Source: Laccaria trichodermophora | Lineage: Eukaryota; Basidiomycota; Agaricomycetes; Agaricales; Hydnangiaceae | NCBI GenBank assembly: GCA_018417955.1 | Contig: JACTVC010000024.1 | Location: 806,001-870,000 of the forward strand | Direction: 5' to 3' | DNA length: 64,000 nucleotides | Part shown: piece after piece, positions 9,731 to 22,650 of the stretch | Layout of the letters: each line of letters starts with the position of its first letter | How positions within the stretch are numbered: the stretch's first letter is position 1 | The notes under the pieces: model-generated | Seen by the model: only the letters and a program-made list of their open reading frames with translations | Databases searched by the model: none | What the model was told of the DNA's origin: nothing | Translations under genes and position numbers: made by a program

Positions 9731-12308
9731 CTCTACACCTTCTTGTTGTGGGTATTATATCCTATTTCAATACACTACAAAATATTAACTTCTAATTATA
9801 TTATAGAGTTCTTTTGAGCCTGGAATTTCTTTTTCCTCAATTCCCCCTTCTCATGCTTGTTCACTCCAAGGTGGATCTCTTCCATCTACCTCTTGTTCTG
9901 CTACACCCCACTCCTCTGTCCGTTCTCACTCTTGCTCACATTCTCTATCAACATCTGGGGATATCCAAACTGGCAGTATTGAGCCTGCTGATGCAGTTCC
10001 AACTCAAAAAGATGTTGAGGACTTGGGCACTACTTTCAGTCCATTTGAATCAAGTCTTCTCCATATTCTTAACATTCCCATGGACCTTACTCATTTAGCA
10101 ACTGCCAAGTCCCTCTCAGAACAATTTCTTGCCTACCTTGCTGTCACTGATGTTCTTAATGCCATGCGCAAGGTTAAGCAGTGGCCTGAAAACCCACCTA
10201 CTGAGAAGCATGTTACTGAACTTTTTATTGGGAAAAGCCAGTGGAACAATATTTGGCAACCAATCTTCAGTAGGGCTTCTCAGCACTTTCCAGAAATGGC
10301 CAAGTGGCTACGAGGTGATGCTGACAGCAAGACTGGAGAGGAGCTTTGGGGGGTAGAGGGGAAGTATAATCTCAAGATGTTGAAGGAATGGATGGATAGA
10401 GGTGGAAAGCCCTTGAAAGGGAAGGCTAGAGCAGTTGAAGAACCTGTTGCTGAAAGCTCATTGAAGGGATCAGAGAAAGACAAGAAGAAGAAGAAGAAGA
10501 AGAAGAAGTCAGATAAATCAGATGAGTAAGTTGGGATGTAATAGTTACATATGCAATTGTTTGGGGACTTTTGAATCTAACTTTTTACTATGCATTTTTT
10601 CAGATTTTTAGTTAAGCCTCATGTGATGGCTATCTCACCTTTGATCTGGCTAGTTTTATGGCTTGCATTTCAGCCTCTTATATCAGTCACTGGACCAACA
10701 ACAGCATTTCTAAATATCTTGATTCTGGCTGTATGTTCTCTAAAGCCTTATACTTTGGCTACATCACCTGTGATCTGGCTGGTTATGTGGTTTGCATTGG
10801 TTCCTGGTGTAATGGCCACAGGCTCAACAACACCATTTCCTGATATCCCATTTCAGGCTTTTAGTCAATTCATTTTGACAACATTTAACCCTGAAATCTC
10901 ACTTGAAACTGTTCTGCTTGTCTTTTTTTCTTTAGTGGAAAATCCAGACTTGCTTAATTTACATGCACATCAGAAACATCCAAAAGTCCTAAATGAAAGG
11001 AAAATTATTGCATCAAGTTGGATGAAATCACTGGGCCACGCATTAAATGAACAACTGGATTCAGATCTCTTGATGCTATTTCAATCAAATGAATTTGTGC
11101 AAAATTCATGGGAAACTGCACTAGCTCTTAAGCTTGATGCATTTTCAGAGCTTCTTGGACTCACACCTTATAAACAAGGTGTTTTCAATAAGAAGCTGCA
11201 GAAGTTTCTCAAAAGGCTATTGAGCCCATACAAATCATCTGTCCTATTGACATGGAGTGTGAAACTGCCTCATGTAACTCCACATATTGGAGTATATACT
11301 TGTCAATGTGATATGCCTCTGGTAACTTTGATTTGAGGATCTTCAATTTACAAGAATGTTGGTGTATTGACTGGAGAGTGTAAAACATGTCACTCAATGT
11401 ATTATGCTGACCATCAAATACATCATAATGAAAGCAATCAGACAGAAATATTCCTGAACTCTGCCAAATACCTCCAAATTGGAAGCAATATTTGGGTTGA
11501 CACTATCTTTTCAAATGCTCTACTGAATGGCATGTACTCATTTCATGCATCTACAAACACCTATACACAATATTGGAACAATAGCTTTGGAACTATTGAC
11601 CCTCACAACACATTCAAAATTAGTCAAAAACAAATTTGGCAAGCTTTTGTACAGCATTCTATTAGAGATGTTCCAAAATCTGAATCTCCAACTAATATTC
11701 TTAATTGACTTGATGAAATATTTCCTAACAAGGAGGATCGACCTGCTTATATATGCATAGATAAAGCATGTCAAGTCTTCAAGACAGCTGTTGGAAGTAC
11801 AAGGTGGAAAGATTGGACAAACACAACTCGGTTTATTGTTGATACATATCACTATAACAATCACCATGCCACAGATGAAATCTATTGAAAATGGTGTAAT
11901 CCTGCACCAAAAAATGGTAGTGCACCAAATCTTGTGGGGGAAAAAATTGACAAGGATGGAAATCTTATACAGTGGAGAGAATTTAACACCCAAGTCTGTG
12001 AACAGCTCAATGCATGGCTTGCTGGCTATGAATGTATTTTAAAGCAGACAACATCAAAAAACTTCAATTGGTTTATACATACTATGCTCATTTATCATGT
12101 TAAGCATGTCCTTGCTAAAATGGCATCTATGAAGGGTGATGGATCAACAGATGAAGAAAACAGTGATGAGGAAAGTAGTAATGAAGAAAGCAGTGATGAG
12201 GAGGGCAGTGATGAGAAAAGCAGTGACAAGGACAGCAATGAGGAAGAAAGTGATGAGGAAAGTGATTCTACAAATAGCAGTGATCATGATATGCATCTTT
12301 CAGATTAA
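9731..12308 (+). pseudogene. CxC5/CxC6 KDZ-associated gene, truncated copy 1
   Basis: This is a close copy, by eye well above 90% identical, of exons 5-7 of the intact gene at 40273-44934, in opposite orientation. Similarity begins at ctctacaccttcttgttgtg, inside the end of exon 4, so exons 1-3 and most of exon 4 are absent. Damage compared with the intact copy is as follows. One base is lost in an A-run at about 11203, which shifts the frame. TGA stops occur after PLVTLI, after ESPTNILN and at the CGA of ATDEICRK. A deletion joins IRDV to PKSESPTN at about 11671. The deletion removes the equivalent of 40910-41610, including the last intron, the end of CxC5 and the whole CxC6 cysteine cluster. 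The acidic Ser/Glu tail ending DHDMHLSD is preserved. Confidence 0.85.
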
Positions 12309-12399
12309 GTATATAATTAGTAGGAGTGGTTGCTGACAAATCAGTTCCATGTATTTAGCTAGTCCAGCTTTGTTGTTAAATACAGATAACAGTGTAATT

Positions 12400-13290
12400 C
12401 CACTGGAGTCCAGTTTTGTGTTGAATACAGTTGGTAGTCCAGTGGAGTCCAGTTTTGTGTTGAATACAGTTGGCAGTCCAGTAGAGTCCAGTTTTGTGTT
12501 GGTTGCAGCAGTGGAGCCCAGTCCAGTCCAGTCCAGTTCTGTGTTGGATACAGTTGGCAGTCCAGTAGAGTCCAGTGGAGTCCAGTTTTGTGTTGGATAC
12601 AGTTGGTAGTCCAGTGGAGTCCAGTTTTGTGTTGAATACAGTTGGCAGTCCAGTGGAGTCCAGTAGAGTCCAGTTTTGTGTTGGTTGCAGCAGTGGAGCC
12701 CAGTCCAGTTCTGTGTTGGACACAGTTGGCAGTCCAGTAGAGTCCAGTGGAGTCCAGTGGAATCCAGTTTTGTGTTGAATACAGTTGGCAGTCCAGTGGA
12801 GTCCAGTAGAGTCCAGTTTTGTGTTGGTTGCAGCAGTGGAGTCCAGTCTAGTCCAGTTCTGTGTTGGATACAGTTGGCAGTCCAGTAGAGTCCAGTGAAG
12901 TCCAGTTTTGTGTTGGATACAGTTGGCAGTCCAGTAGAGTCCAGTGGAGTCCAGTTTTGTGTTGAGTACAGCAGTCAGTCCAGTGGAGTCCAGTCTAGTT
13001 TAGTTTTGTGTTGGACACAGCAGTGGAGTCCAGTCCAGTCCAGTTTTGTGTTGGATGCAGCAGTGGAGTACAGTCTAGTCCAGTTTTGTGTTACATAGTC
13101 TCCAGTCCAGTGGGAGTCCAGCCCAGTCCAGTTTTGTGTTGGATAGTTCAGTCTCCAGTCCACTGGGGTCTAGTGGAGTCCAGTTTTGTGACAGTATGTA
13201 GTGAAGTCTCAATATATAGTGAAGTCCAGTGAAGGCCAGTGGAATCCAGTGGAGTCCATGTGGATTGTGTGGGGGATGGTAAAGTATTGG
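12400..13290 (+). repeat. GGAGTCCA minisatellite, CxC copy 1 side
   Basis: An irregular tandem array of two interleaved units, ccagtggagtccagttttgtg and ttggatacagttggcagt. It begins about 90 bp after the CxC stop codon and ends at 13268-13286 with GTGGGGGATGGTAAAGTATT. The matching inverted array follows the second CxC copy (39268-40200). The many short Val/Ser or Trp/Thr-rich ORFs are artefacts of the repeat. Confidence 0.9.
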
Positions 13291-13479
13291 CATCAAACAC
13301 TGATGCGTTTGAAAATGAAAGACTCAACACTACAAAATCTGTAGTGTTCACAGAGATAAACTACAAAATATACCACATGTTCTTTGAAAATTCATATTTG
13401 TAATTTGGACCAAAGTATCCCACATTAAAACACATGTAAAACGTAGATAGGGGTTCCTGGAGTATAAAGTGGTATTTCT

Positions 13480-14200
13480 CAATACCAAAGGCCCTTGAAC
13501 TCATGCACAAAGATTGTGATAGTGTGTGTGTGTGTGTGTGTGTGAGTGTTTAGGTGTTTAGGGTTTTCCTGATGCACTTGATCATTTGTTCGCATGTTTT
13601 GCACTTTCATGGTCATTCCTGTGCAATGTGTATCAGTGGAGAGTGAAGGAGGAGGGAGTGGTGGGAATGGGGTTTAAAGAGGGGGTTAGCGGTGGGCATC
13701 ATTCATGGGTGGTGGGCATCCCTTTCATGAGTGGGGACATCGTTTGCAGTCACTGGACGTCCATGGGTGGTCAGTTTCATGGGTGCTGGTTGTCATTGGT
13801 GTGGGGTCATTGACGTTGGTGGGTGCTTGTTTTCGTTGGTGGGTGCTTGTGGTGGTGGTTAACATTGGTGTGGTGTGTTGGTGGGCTGTTGGTGGTGGTG
13901 GATCCTTGTGGCTGAGCAGATACAGCAAATGATGACCGATGTCGTCGTTTGCTGTCTGGTTGCCATGTTACAATATGGCACCTGTGGTTTTTGTCAAAGG
14001 AGAGTGGGTGGGGTGGCTGTTCCCACTTACCTGGGCTGGGCCCTTGTCATGCATCGTCAGCATCAGCGTCGTTGTCATTGTCGATGTCATGGGTGGTCAT
14101 GGTTTGATATGGTGATGGTGGATGGTGATGGTGGTGGTGGGAAGGAAGGAATGATGTGGCAACGCTTTAGCCACAGCTGTCACATTTGATGCAGCATGTG
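13480..14200 (+). repeat. GT/GGT-rich block with (GT)n
   Basis: It holds a (gt)n microsatellite near 13520-13546, then about 500 bp dominated by ggtgggtgcttgtggtggtgg-like sequence. No convincing gene is present. Comparable blocks stand just upstream of the other two tRNA-like heads (48850-49000 and 55020-55520). Confidence 0.7.
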
Positions 14201-14240
14201 CCTAAAAGTGGTATATAGATACCTTTAGTTTACCATATAA

Positions 14241-14530
14241 CAATGCCTTCATGGCTCAGTTGGCTGGAGCACTGCTTATATTCATGACGTCGAGAGTTCA
14301 ATTCCTGTAGGTGTAAAAAATTTTATTTTACTTAAATATGGTAAGGACACTGCATTCTAATGGTATAATAGTCATTAATTCCTTCCATGGAATCCATATG
14401 GACTGCTCCATGGAATACATGTGGATATGCCTGCATTCCATATGGAATCCAATGGAATCCATGATGTCCATGGAATCAGAAACTGGCTGTGTCCTCAGCC
14501 AACATTGATTCCATGGATTCCATAATGTGC
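14241..14530 (+). mobile_element. tRNA-derived SINE-like element 1
   Basis: A pol III A-box-like TGGCTCAGTTGG (about 14252-14263) and a B-box-like GAGTTCAATTCC (about 14294-14305) sit at tRNA spacing. The start gccttca can pair imperfectly with the following tgtaggt, as in an acceptor stem. An AT-rich stretch follows, then a tail of near-palindromic ccatatggaatcc/ggattccat words. I infer a tRNA-derived SINE rather than a working tRNA, because the tail is attached and the arms pair poorly. No clear target duplication was found. Confidence 0.55.
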
Positions 14531-14708
14531 AAAAATATGCACTGCTGATCCTTGATGTCAAAGCCCATCATGAAGAAGCCCCAATGTTACTTTATGCTGG
14601 GGTTGACAACCAGATGTAAATTTGAGGGTTTCTTTACATGTCAATTCAAGACAAGCATCCTGGAGTGTGGTACCTGAAAAGTTGATAAAATCTCAAGACG
14701 TAAACTTA

Positions 14709-14904
14709 TCACATTGAAGACTTACTCTTGTCAGATTCATCATATGGATTTGGAGCCTTCAGGCTAGCTTCCCAATGTTTGACCATTTGTTCCCACTTCT
14801 TGAGCACCTCAGGTGGAAAGGTGGATGAGAGCTGCTTAAACATTTCTTTCCCCTTCACACTCATGACCACCACCTCTTGAAGACATTTTACAAATATGGT
14901 ACCT
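14709..14904 (-). pseudogene. Exon fragment of a transposon-associated protein
   Basis: After an acceptor-like ttttcaag at about 14905 the minus strand reads TIFVKCLQEVVVMSVKGKEM and continues FPPEVLKKWEQMV, KAPNPYDESD, to a GTAAGT donor at about 14722. The F-PP-x-V-x-KW-x-x-M...PNPY pattern is one I associate with hypothetical proteins accompanying KDZ or Plavaka-type transposons. That link is recollection, not a search result. No further exons were found. Confidence 0.35.
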
Positions 14905-15123
14905 TGAAAATAAAACAGTCCAGTTAAATGACATGGAAAATGCCCTGCCCATGAATATCCACTTGCCACCCAAGCATGGCCCTCACTGCCCACTTAAATT
15001 AGTTTTTTGTAATTATTTGGCCTTTGTATGGTGTATTATAAGTCTGACATGTTGGTGTGGGAGGGTTGTTCATTCTTCCCTCCCACCACATTCTCTCTCC
15101 CATTTTTGCCTCCTCTTTCCCAC

Positions 15124-16600
15124 AATGTCAACTCCAACCTCCCAGCCACATTGCTCTGCACAAAGGAACACCACCACAGCACCTGATCATGAATCTGAGC
15201 CAGATATTGCACCATCACCTGTCAAGTCACCCAAACCCAAGAAAGGTCAGAAATGATTCCAGTTGAATGCAGATGAGGAGGCAAGCAAGTGCAAAAAGAA
15301 GGATGATGACAACAACAACAACACTGACAATAACAACAGCAACAACAACATCACAGGAGGGGATGATGTGTTAGGGGAGCAGAGTGGGGTAGCACAAGGG
15401 AGTGGGTAAGGTGGAAAGGCTGCTTCATTGAGAGGAAGAGGTGAAAAGAGGGGGGGAAAGGGGAAAAAAAGGTAAGTAGTCAACTTATGGTGCCTCCTGC
15501 CCACTGCTATGTCTCCTGCTGACTCTCAACTCATTTTCCCCCCTCTATAGGAAAACTCATGCTGAGTGTGCAGCAGAGGATGATGCTGAGGATGCCAAAG
15601 GGATTCCACAGAAGCTGACACTGTAAGTTCTTTCTCTGTTCACACTTTTTATGAAACTTATACCTTCATCTTAGTGTTGAAAAGAAATTGGAGGAGGGGA
15701 CAACTGTTGCACCTCCAGAGTGTGACACTCAATCCCTTACCACCTCCCACCTCCCACCACCTCCATTCATCTCAACCTGTCGTGCTTGGCAAGAGCGTGA
15801 GCCTATCACCAAAGGAAAGTCAGGCATTAGCAAGGACAGTGAAGACTTCAGTAACCAGAGCAATAGCAGCAGCAATAGTGAAGAAAGTTTGTCTCCCTCT
15901 TCTTTCAAGTGACCACAGCAATAGTAACAGTGACAATGAAGAAAGTTCATCCCCCTCTCCTGACTTTCCTATGGCTTCTCCTGATTAAGAGAGGGTGACA
16001 CCCACTGCTCAACTTGAAAAGGTCAAGGGTTTGTAATGATATTTATTTGCATATTTATTGTACTAATAAACTTCTTAGCTCTGGATCTTCCTCTTCCCAA
16101 ATGGTCGTCATGCTCCTTTGGTGGGATTATTAGAGGTTGAGCTGCAGGCAATGTGTATAACTTTGGTAAATATTTTTAGTTTGATAAATGATGTTTTATA
16201 ACTTAGGAGATACTCTGCCCTCAGCTCCTGAGGAAGATGCTATCAGACCTGATGGCAGCATTGTTCTGTCCACTGTTGATCAACCACCTCATACTCTGAC
16301 CCTTGGTGAAATGAATGCAGTCCTCAAATTTCCAACTCCTTGCTACCCTACAATGGGACCCCTTTTGAAGCACTTGAGTTGTTCATATTCCCCAGTCAAA
16401 AGTGAGATTTACTTCCACTTATAGTTGAATATTTTTTAATCTAGAGCTCAATAAACAACTCTATGTTTTTGACAAACAGGAATGGATTATGCTTGGTCAT
16501 TATTGAGTAGCAGTTGAGGATGACATTGATACAGCCATCCACTGGCCAATGAGACACCACAAGACCATGAAACAGTAAAACTCATTTGGGTCCTCCTGAG
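15124..16600 (+). pseudogene. CxC-gene family relic, N-terminal half only
   Basis: It is homologous in layout to exons 1-4 of the gene at 40273-44934. A start MSTPTSQPHCSAQ leads to Lys/Asp/Asn-rich low complexity. A GTAAGT donor follows GKGKKR, and after ctatag the frame reads KTHAECAAEDDAEDAK (compare RKTSAQKNAEVAAEEAK). A Ser-rich exon follows, then FPTPCYPTMGPLLKHLSCSY (compare VPVTVNMNLGPVLKEVALRW), and finally WIMLGHY-stop-VAVEDDIDTAIHW (compare the exon 4 equivalent). Several stops and shifts kill it. No CxC5/CxC6 part is seen before the Plavaka relic begins. It is a diverged family member rather than a recent copy. Confidence 0.6.
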
Positions 16601-16983
16601 ATGATAAGGATACATTTTCCCTTGAATTAAGTTACATTGGAATTACAGAAGTAGTGTAAATTGATTCATGTAAGAAATACATGAAATGAATAGCTCATAA
16701 CTGTGAAACATGCAATGTTTTGTGAAAAAAATTGCTGATTTGTAGTGACATGAATTTCATTGATGGACTATCAATGGTTTTGAGGAGCTATCAAGGGGGT
16801 GATTCACATCCACATATTGCCTTAATGTTTAAAGATTTCATCAGTCTCAAAACTATGCATTTATCATTCAAATAGGCTACATAAAACACAGAGACTGTGC
16901 AAGGGGTTGTAGATTAGAACATGTGTTGCATGCATGCACATCTCTCAACGTGTTTTATATTCAGTGCCATCTTTCTACTTCAG

Positions 16984-19671
16984 GATCCAGATCACATAGT
17001 GCTCCTCACCTTACCTATGGATGGACAACCCAAATCTCTAGCTGAAATAGCTGCAGTCATGCAACGGCAGCATGATGATCTCATGTCATGTGCTTACTAG
17101 TGGTATACAATCTTATGATAAAAACCAGACACATTCATTTTCTATGTACATCCAATCTTGCACCACCTCTGGAAATGATGGACGGCATTGTTAGTCAAAT
17201 AGAGTATGTTTTTTATTTGCTTGATGCTCTTGAATCTTACCATCGAATATAGGGAAGCTGAATGCGATGGTGTTTGGGTGTGGGACTGTGAACACAAGGA
17301 GCCAATCCTTATTTTTCCTACTGTCCTCACACTGCTCAGAGACAACCCAATGCATAGTGAATTTGCTTGTCATATCGGACTGCAGGGAAAGTACTTTTGC
17401 CGCTCATGTTGGGTCAAAGGAAGTGATGCAGATGATGTTGGAAACATACTAAACCTTGCAGTATGTGGCTCGCGCCAGAATAGCCTGCTCAGACCAGTGT
17501 TCTGTCTAGTCCAGGTAGTGAGGCTGACATTGATCACATCGCACCCAACAACTTGGAGAATGTAGCCACAAGTAAGGCACTGCCTGATGGCAGCACATCT
17601 ACTCAGCCTTCCAGTCGCAAGTGCAAAAAGTATGAAGAAAGTTATTCAGCTATGTGAGATTTTGTTTCGGCATTTGTGAAGGTTCGTTTAATTGTCCAAT
17701 GTCAATTACCTTTCTTATTTGTATCTTCTTAGCTTGGAGAGCCTCACAAGAAAGTTCAAATGCAAAAAAACCTTCATTCTTATTTTGAAAAGGCAGCCAT
17801 TATCAGCTCCAAAACAGAGCTAAAGAAGGCTCACACACAAACAGGAATCAAGGACACAGTGCAGGAGTTTCACCTTGAGAAGCTCTTTTCATCATATAAA
17901 GGAATACATGGTCCACATGCGAAACAGCAAGCTCTTGATGCTGCCATTGCTGAATTGCCCATGGACATCACAAGCCCAGTTTGGTGATTCCAAGGTCATT
18001 CAAATTTAGCTTATAAATTTCCAGAGTGTCCTCACATCAGTATTGACAGGTCTGGATCCACATGAAGACACTCCTGTAGAGATCCTGCATGTCATCCTTC
18101 TGGGCTTCATCAAATATTTCTGGCATGATATGGTTCGAAATCAAGCCAACGATGACCAGAAGATCCTCCTCATCCAGAGACTGAACAGTGTCGATGTTCA
18201 TGGACTCAGGATCTCATGCCTAAGCAGAGAAACTTTGGTCAACTACACAGGTTCTCTCACTGGTCATGACTTTCGTGTAATTGCACAAGTCACACCTTTT
18301 GTGATCTTTGATCTGGTGCCTGACAATGTATTCGAAGCCTGGCAGGCTCTTTCAGAGCTTGTTGCTCTTCTCTGGCAGCCAGTCATCAATGACATTGATG
18401 AATATTTGGTCAGTCGTGCTATAGCTTGTAGACTACTTTTTCTAATCTGTGACCATTCTTCAGGAAACTGTTGAGCACGCTATCAAAAACTTTTTACTCA
18501 AAACTACCCAGTGGACATGTGATTGGTTTAACAAGTCAAAGTTCCACATAATTTTACATCTACCTGCTCATATTCACTGATTCATCCTGCTATTCTTTTC
18601 GCAACAGAGGGTTTCGAGTCTTTCAATGTGGTCATTCAAGCCAAGAGTGTTCACAGCAATCGGCAGGCCCCTTCTCATGACATTGCAATGGCATTTGCTC
18701 AAGGAAACTGTGTTCGACACCCGTTGAGTGGAGGTTATTTCATACCCAGCCACATTCTCAGTGCCTCACTTGAAAAAGCATCAACTTCACCCTGCCCTGA
18801 GATGCTTGTGGTTGCAAATTGGCAGACAGTGGGGCCTGGTCCCTTAAATCTCATCCATGCAGACCAAACTGTGCAGAGTTATCTTGGGCTCTTAGGTGAT
18901 GGTCAACAAGCTGTGTCACCAGGTAATAACCTCATGGGCTGTCAAATTTTTCAATGCTGATGCTGTTGCAATATAGGAAGATGTAAGACTGATAAAGAGC
19001 ATCCATGCACTTTCAGCGAAACAATGACAGGCCAGAAACTACCTGGAGTGGTGGATACCTCCATGAATCATCTCTATGTAACAGGAACAGAGGTTTATCT
19101 GCTAAACAGTGACAAGTGTGTCATTGGGCAGCACATCATTGTCCAGCCCTTGCATCTGAACTCACTGACCTTCATCACTTGCTTGCGTGAAATCATACAG
19201 CAAGTCAGCTCTCAAAACCATGATAATTCCAGACCTGATGGGCTTCTCCTTGAGACTGTGGACTCATCAAGGACATCTACCAAATTTCAGATGCTGTGCC
19301 TGCAATATGTGAACAAGTGTAAGTTCCAGTCTTTTATTTTGCAAAGAGCCATTCATTAAATACTTCTCAAGAACATATTATGCACTGTCAACACTCAGCA
19401 TGATTGCAACACCAACAAATGTACAGCCAGTGGGTTCCGTTATGTTTATCAAGAACATGTGCAGACCCAGCATTGAGCACCAACTGTGCAGCACCTCACC
19501 AACCCAAACAACCTCATTCTCAATATAGCCCAAATGCGTGATACTCTGCATCTCGAGAAATTCTGCATCCCGCCCACCTGCTTAGATGAACCCCATGTGA
19601 TCAACTCCAGTGTGCACCACATCATTGACCAGAGGAAGAAAAAGAAAGAAGATGCAGAGAAGCCGAGTTGA
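16984..19671 (+). pseudogene. Plavaka/CACTA-like transposase relic
   Basis: Blocks in family order are PDHIVLLTLPMDGQPKS (16984), CDGVWVWDCEHKEPILIFPT with DNPMHSEFACHIGLQGKYFC (17260-17440), HTQTGIKDTVQEFHLEKLF (17840), TGLDPHEDTPVEILHVILLG and VNYTGSLTGHDFRVIAQVTP (18046-18300), and FNVVIQAKSVHSNRQAPSHD (18620). A C-terminal LNIAQMRDTLHLEKF follows near 19520. These are hallmark stretches of agaricomycete Plavaka-type (CACTA superfamily) transposases. Frames change repeatedly, and some gaps could be introns. Frame breaks around 17460-17730 and 18960-19020 make a working product unlikely. Terminal inverted repeats were not found. Confidence 0.75.
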
Positions 19672-19810
19672 GGTTGAGGTTGAGGTTGAGGAGCAGAAAG
19701 CTGGGGACAAGGTTGAGGAGCAGAGAATGGGGGTCGAGGTTGAGGAGCAGAGAATGGGGGGTTGAAGTCAAGGAGCAGAGAGTGGGGGACGAGGTTGTGG
19801 TCAGCGCCAT
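19668..19810 (+). repeat. Purine-rich ggttgagg/ggagcagag repeat
   Basis: Irregular repeats of gaggttgaggagcagagaatggggg directly follow the last Plavaka block and could be a repetitive C-terminal tail (Val-Glu rich) or a separate minisatellite. Confidence 0.6.
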
Positions 19811-19879
19811 GTTCAAAGTACTGCCTCTTTGCCTGGGGAGCTTACTCTTGATTTTTCAACCTCAAATTTGTAAGATTTA

Positions 19880-20707
19880 GAACCAATTAATTGTTACAAA
19901 ATGCTGGAAATATGATCTTGTTCTCCCAGAGAGACTCCTCCAGAGTGCGACTCCATTGACGTTCACAAGACAGCTCCTTGCACAACAAATCTATACATGC
20001 TTGCAAAGCCTCAACCTCTGTGTGTACCTGCCGCTCTGCCTGCCTTCAGACATCCTCTTCCACCTCTTTTGTGTGATGCTCGATGACATTGAGGACTTTC
20101 TCCACAAGTGGACCTGAATCATTTTTCTTGACTTTGGGTCAAACCATATGAGATTTCCTTTTTGGGATGGAAAAGTAGACCCTGACAGTAGTGCCTGACA
20201 GAATTTATACTTTTTCTGGTTTTTGTCAAATTTTCTGGCTATTTCCTATCAGAATTTCCTTATTTGGACATTGCTCTAGATTCTGAACAATGGACCCTAA
20301 CATTATAAACAACAGTGAGAACTATTTGAAGGTTTTGGTGATTTTCTGCCTATTTTTGGATAGATTACCATATGTGGAAATGGTCCCTGGTCCCTGAAAA
20401 TGTTATCCACAATCAGCACTGTCCTCCAAATTCTTTTGCTATTTTCTGGCTATTTTGGGACAGATTACTATATTAGGAAATGCACCCTGGACCCTGAAAA
20501 TGTTCCCCAACATCAATACCAACCATCCAAGTAAAAAACACTCCCAGTCCTGGTCCAATCCTGATTCACCTTGGCTGAGGTGAAATTCAGCCCTCAGGGC
20601 TGGTTTGAGTCCTGCCAAGCTCAGTCCTCCTCCCCCAGCTGACTTTTTCCCCCCTACCTTGAAAAACCACCCAAGCTTGGCAGAGCTCTGACAGAGGTGA
20701 GCCAAGC
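19880..20707. other. No recognised gene; old repeats
   Basis: Two diverged copies of ttttctg(g/c)ctattttkggayagattac..ggaaatg..ccctgg..ccctgaaaatgtt occur at 20340-20530. They resemble units in the arms of the inverted repeat at 30628-32884. Bases 20560-20700 hold ggctgaggtgaaattcagcc-type near-palindromic words. Confidence 0.45.
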
Positions 20708-22271
20708 TCAGCAGGAATTACAGGGGGACAATGAAGACCTCGTGCACTTCAGAGGTTTAGGGCAGTGAGAAGTAGGAGCCAAGGAGGAAGATGGATGGGG
20801 ATGTTCCATGGTGTGTGTGCATTTGTTATTGGATTTGGCTAGAGATGATTCAATGTGATGTTCATCTTGTCTGACAATGCATGCTGCAGCTGACCATAAT
20901 AATCCGCTAAGGACATGGGCTTGTGCAGGGTCGACAGTGGTACCGATTAGCTGGGATGTAACAGCCACACCAGGGTTGGAGGAAGCAGGTGTGTCAACAT
21001 GAGGAGGTGCATCATCAGGAGCAGCACACTTCAAGCACTTTAACATCTTCAAATGCATGCTGCTCAGTGTATCCCCAACGAAATGGAACAGCATCCCTGG
21101 TGAGCCTGTGAAGTACTCCCATGGGAATTCTTACATTAGGAATATCCTCTACCAGATTAGTCGGTGTTTTCCAGTTTAGGACACTGTTGACTTTATACGG
21201 ATCCATGCAGATACCTTCATCAGTCAGAAAATGGAGTTTCTTTGCACTTAGGTAAAGTTTTTCATGTATTAAGACATCTATAACTGTTTTAACATGCTTA
21301 ATGTGCTCCTTAACAGTGTCTGAGTAGATGATGACATCGTCAAGGTAAACATCCATAAATTTTCCAATGTAGGGGGAAAAAATGTGGTTCATCAGAGCTT
21401 GGTAAGTTGCAGGTGCATTACAATCTCCTTGCTGAATGACATGACAGATCATATTTCCATCAGGCGTTGTGACAGCTGTATGATCAACGTGTGCAGGTTC
21501 AATCTGAATTTGTTCATATGCATCCTTTCCATCCATCATGGACTGAAAGCGATGACGTGCTGCCCTTTGCAGAATTCCTTCAGGATCAGGTAAGGGTGAC
21601 ATCATCTTGAATGTATTTTCATTTCGTGCACGTAGGTCAAAAACTGTATGAAGCAGTGGTGGATTGCCAGGCTTATACAGCTTTATTATCAAAAGCATTG
21701 GGATAGTATTTGAGGCATTGGTTACTTCCCAATGGCCTGTCTTCAAGTAAGCATTTTTCTTTTCCACCCATTGTGATCTCAGGGCTTCAGGACAGCATGA
21801 GGGACACCAAGGATACACTTTATCTTTCTTAATTAAAGGTATTGTGTGGTTGATAGCTCTTAAAGGTGGTGATTCTGTCTCACCTGCTGTCTTACAGAGA
21901 GGTTCAGCGTATGCTTTGAGATAATTTCTTGCTGCCATGACCTCATCTTCCTGCAAAGCTACTGCATGACATGCAATTTCTGTGACTGATGAACCAGTGA
22001 GTGGCAATGTGACATCACTGCCAATCACCACTTGAGCAGGATTGAATCCTACACACACCTGGTGTTGAAACAACCACAGTGTACCTAGGATCAGGTCATA
22101 ACCTGATATATTTATAATGTCAAGGTAATGTTCTTCCAAAATCCCTTGATAATCAAGTTTAATCTTTGCCCCAGCATTAATTTTGGAGCAAGAACCTTGA
22201 ACAGCAAGCTGCAGAGATAGAGGTGATTTCAGTTTCATGTGCTTTACATTTAACTGATCAGCTGCTGTAGA
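20708..22271 (-). pseudogene. Ty3/gypsy pol relic (protease end + reverse transcriptase)
   Basis: The main frame (22271 to 21015) opens with a retropepsin-like tail containing ISGYDLILGTLWLFQHQV (the usual D-x-ILGxxWL block). It then runs through a reverse transcriptase: LLHTVFDLRARNENTFK, SMMDGKDAYEQIQIEP, and the catalytic YLDD within FMDVYLDDVIIYSDT. MDPYKVNSVLNWKTPTN and FRWGYTEQHAFEDV mark the connection towards RNase H. WKTPTN is followed at once by LVEDIPNVRIPMG, so I infer an internal deletion of about 15 residues compared with related elements. The frame breaks at about 21040-21090, and RNase H and integrase are absent. The 5' side is cut by CATACC element copy B at 22271/22272. No LTRs are visible. 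Confidence 0.85.
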
Positions 22272-22650
22272 CACTTCAGTCACCCATTTTAGGGTACCTC
22301 AATGGTACCCATTCCAGAGTGGTATGTGAGCACCATACCAATACCATGGTACCATGGAATGGAAAACTCATACCATATCCCAGTCATACCAATACCAAGT
22401 TACCACACCATACCAAATGGTATGATACCACTTCATACCATCATACCAAAGCTGTCACTGGGTGTCTGGGGTCCTTTTCCAAAATAAATAAATAAATTCT
22501 GCAGGCTGCAATACTGGTCCATTGGGTACCATTTTTTGTGGGGTGGTTCTCCATGTTTTTCTTGAGATATTGGGCTACACATTGAGGCTAGATAGTCCAA
22601 ACCATCTATTGAAAATGGGTTTAAATAGGCTTTATCCCAGCTTTCTCATG
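22272..22650 (+). mobile_element. CATACC-bearing repeat element, copy B
   Basis: It begins CACTTCAGTCACCCATTTTA, has a core of cataccataccaaatgg-type words, the conserved gtgtctggggtcc and gcaatactggtccattgg blocks, and ends around ggctttatcccagctttctcatg. It abuts the gypsy pol frame. Copy C (28283-28693) is its closest relative, including the right end. Confidence 0.7.

Noticed and set aside
12349..13296. Several ORFs of 60-115 codons across the GGAGTCCA array, both strands
   Set aside because: They consist only of translated repeat units (VESSFVLDTVGSP or LDSTGLPTVSNT patterns) in many overlapping frames.
14241..14310. Functional tRNA gene
   Set aside because: A/B boxes fit, but stem pairing is poor and an AT-rich linker plus repetitive tail is attached, as in SINEs. 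The same holds for 49091 and 55568.
20439..20705. 88-codon minus-strand ORF
   Set aside because: It lies over dispersed repeat and near-palindromic words, with no motif.
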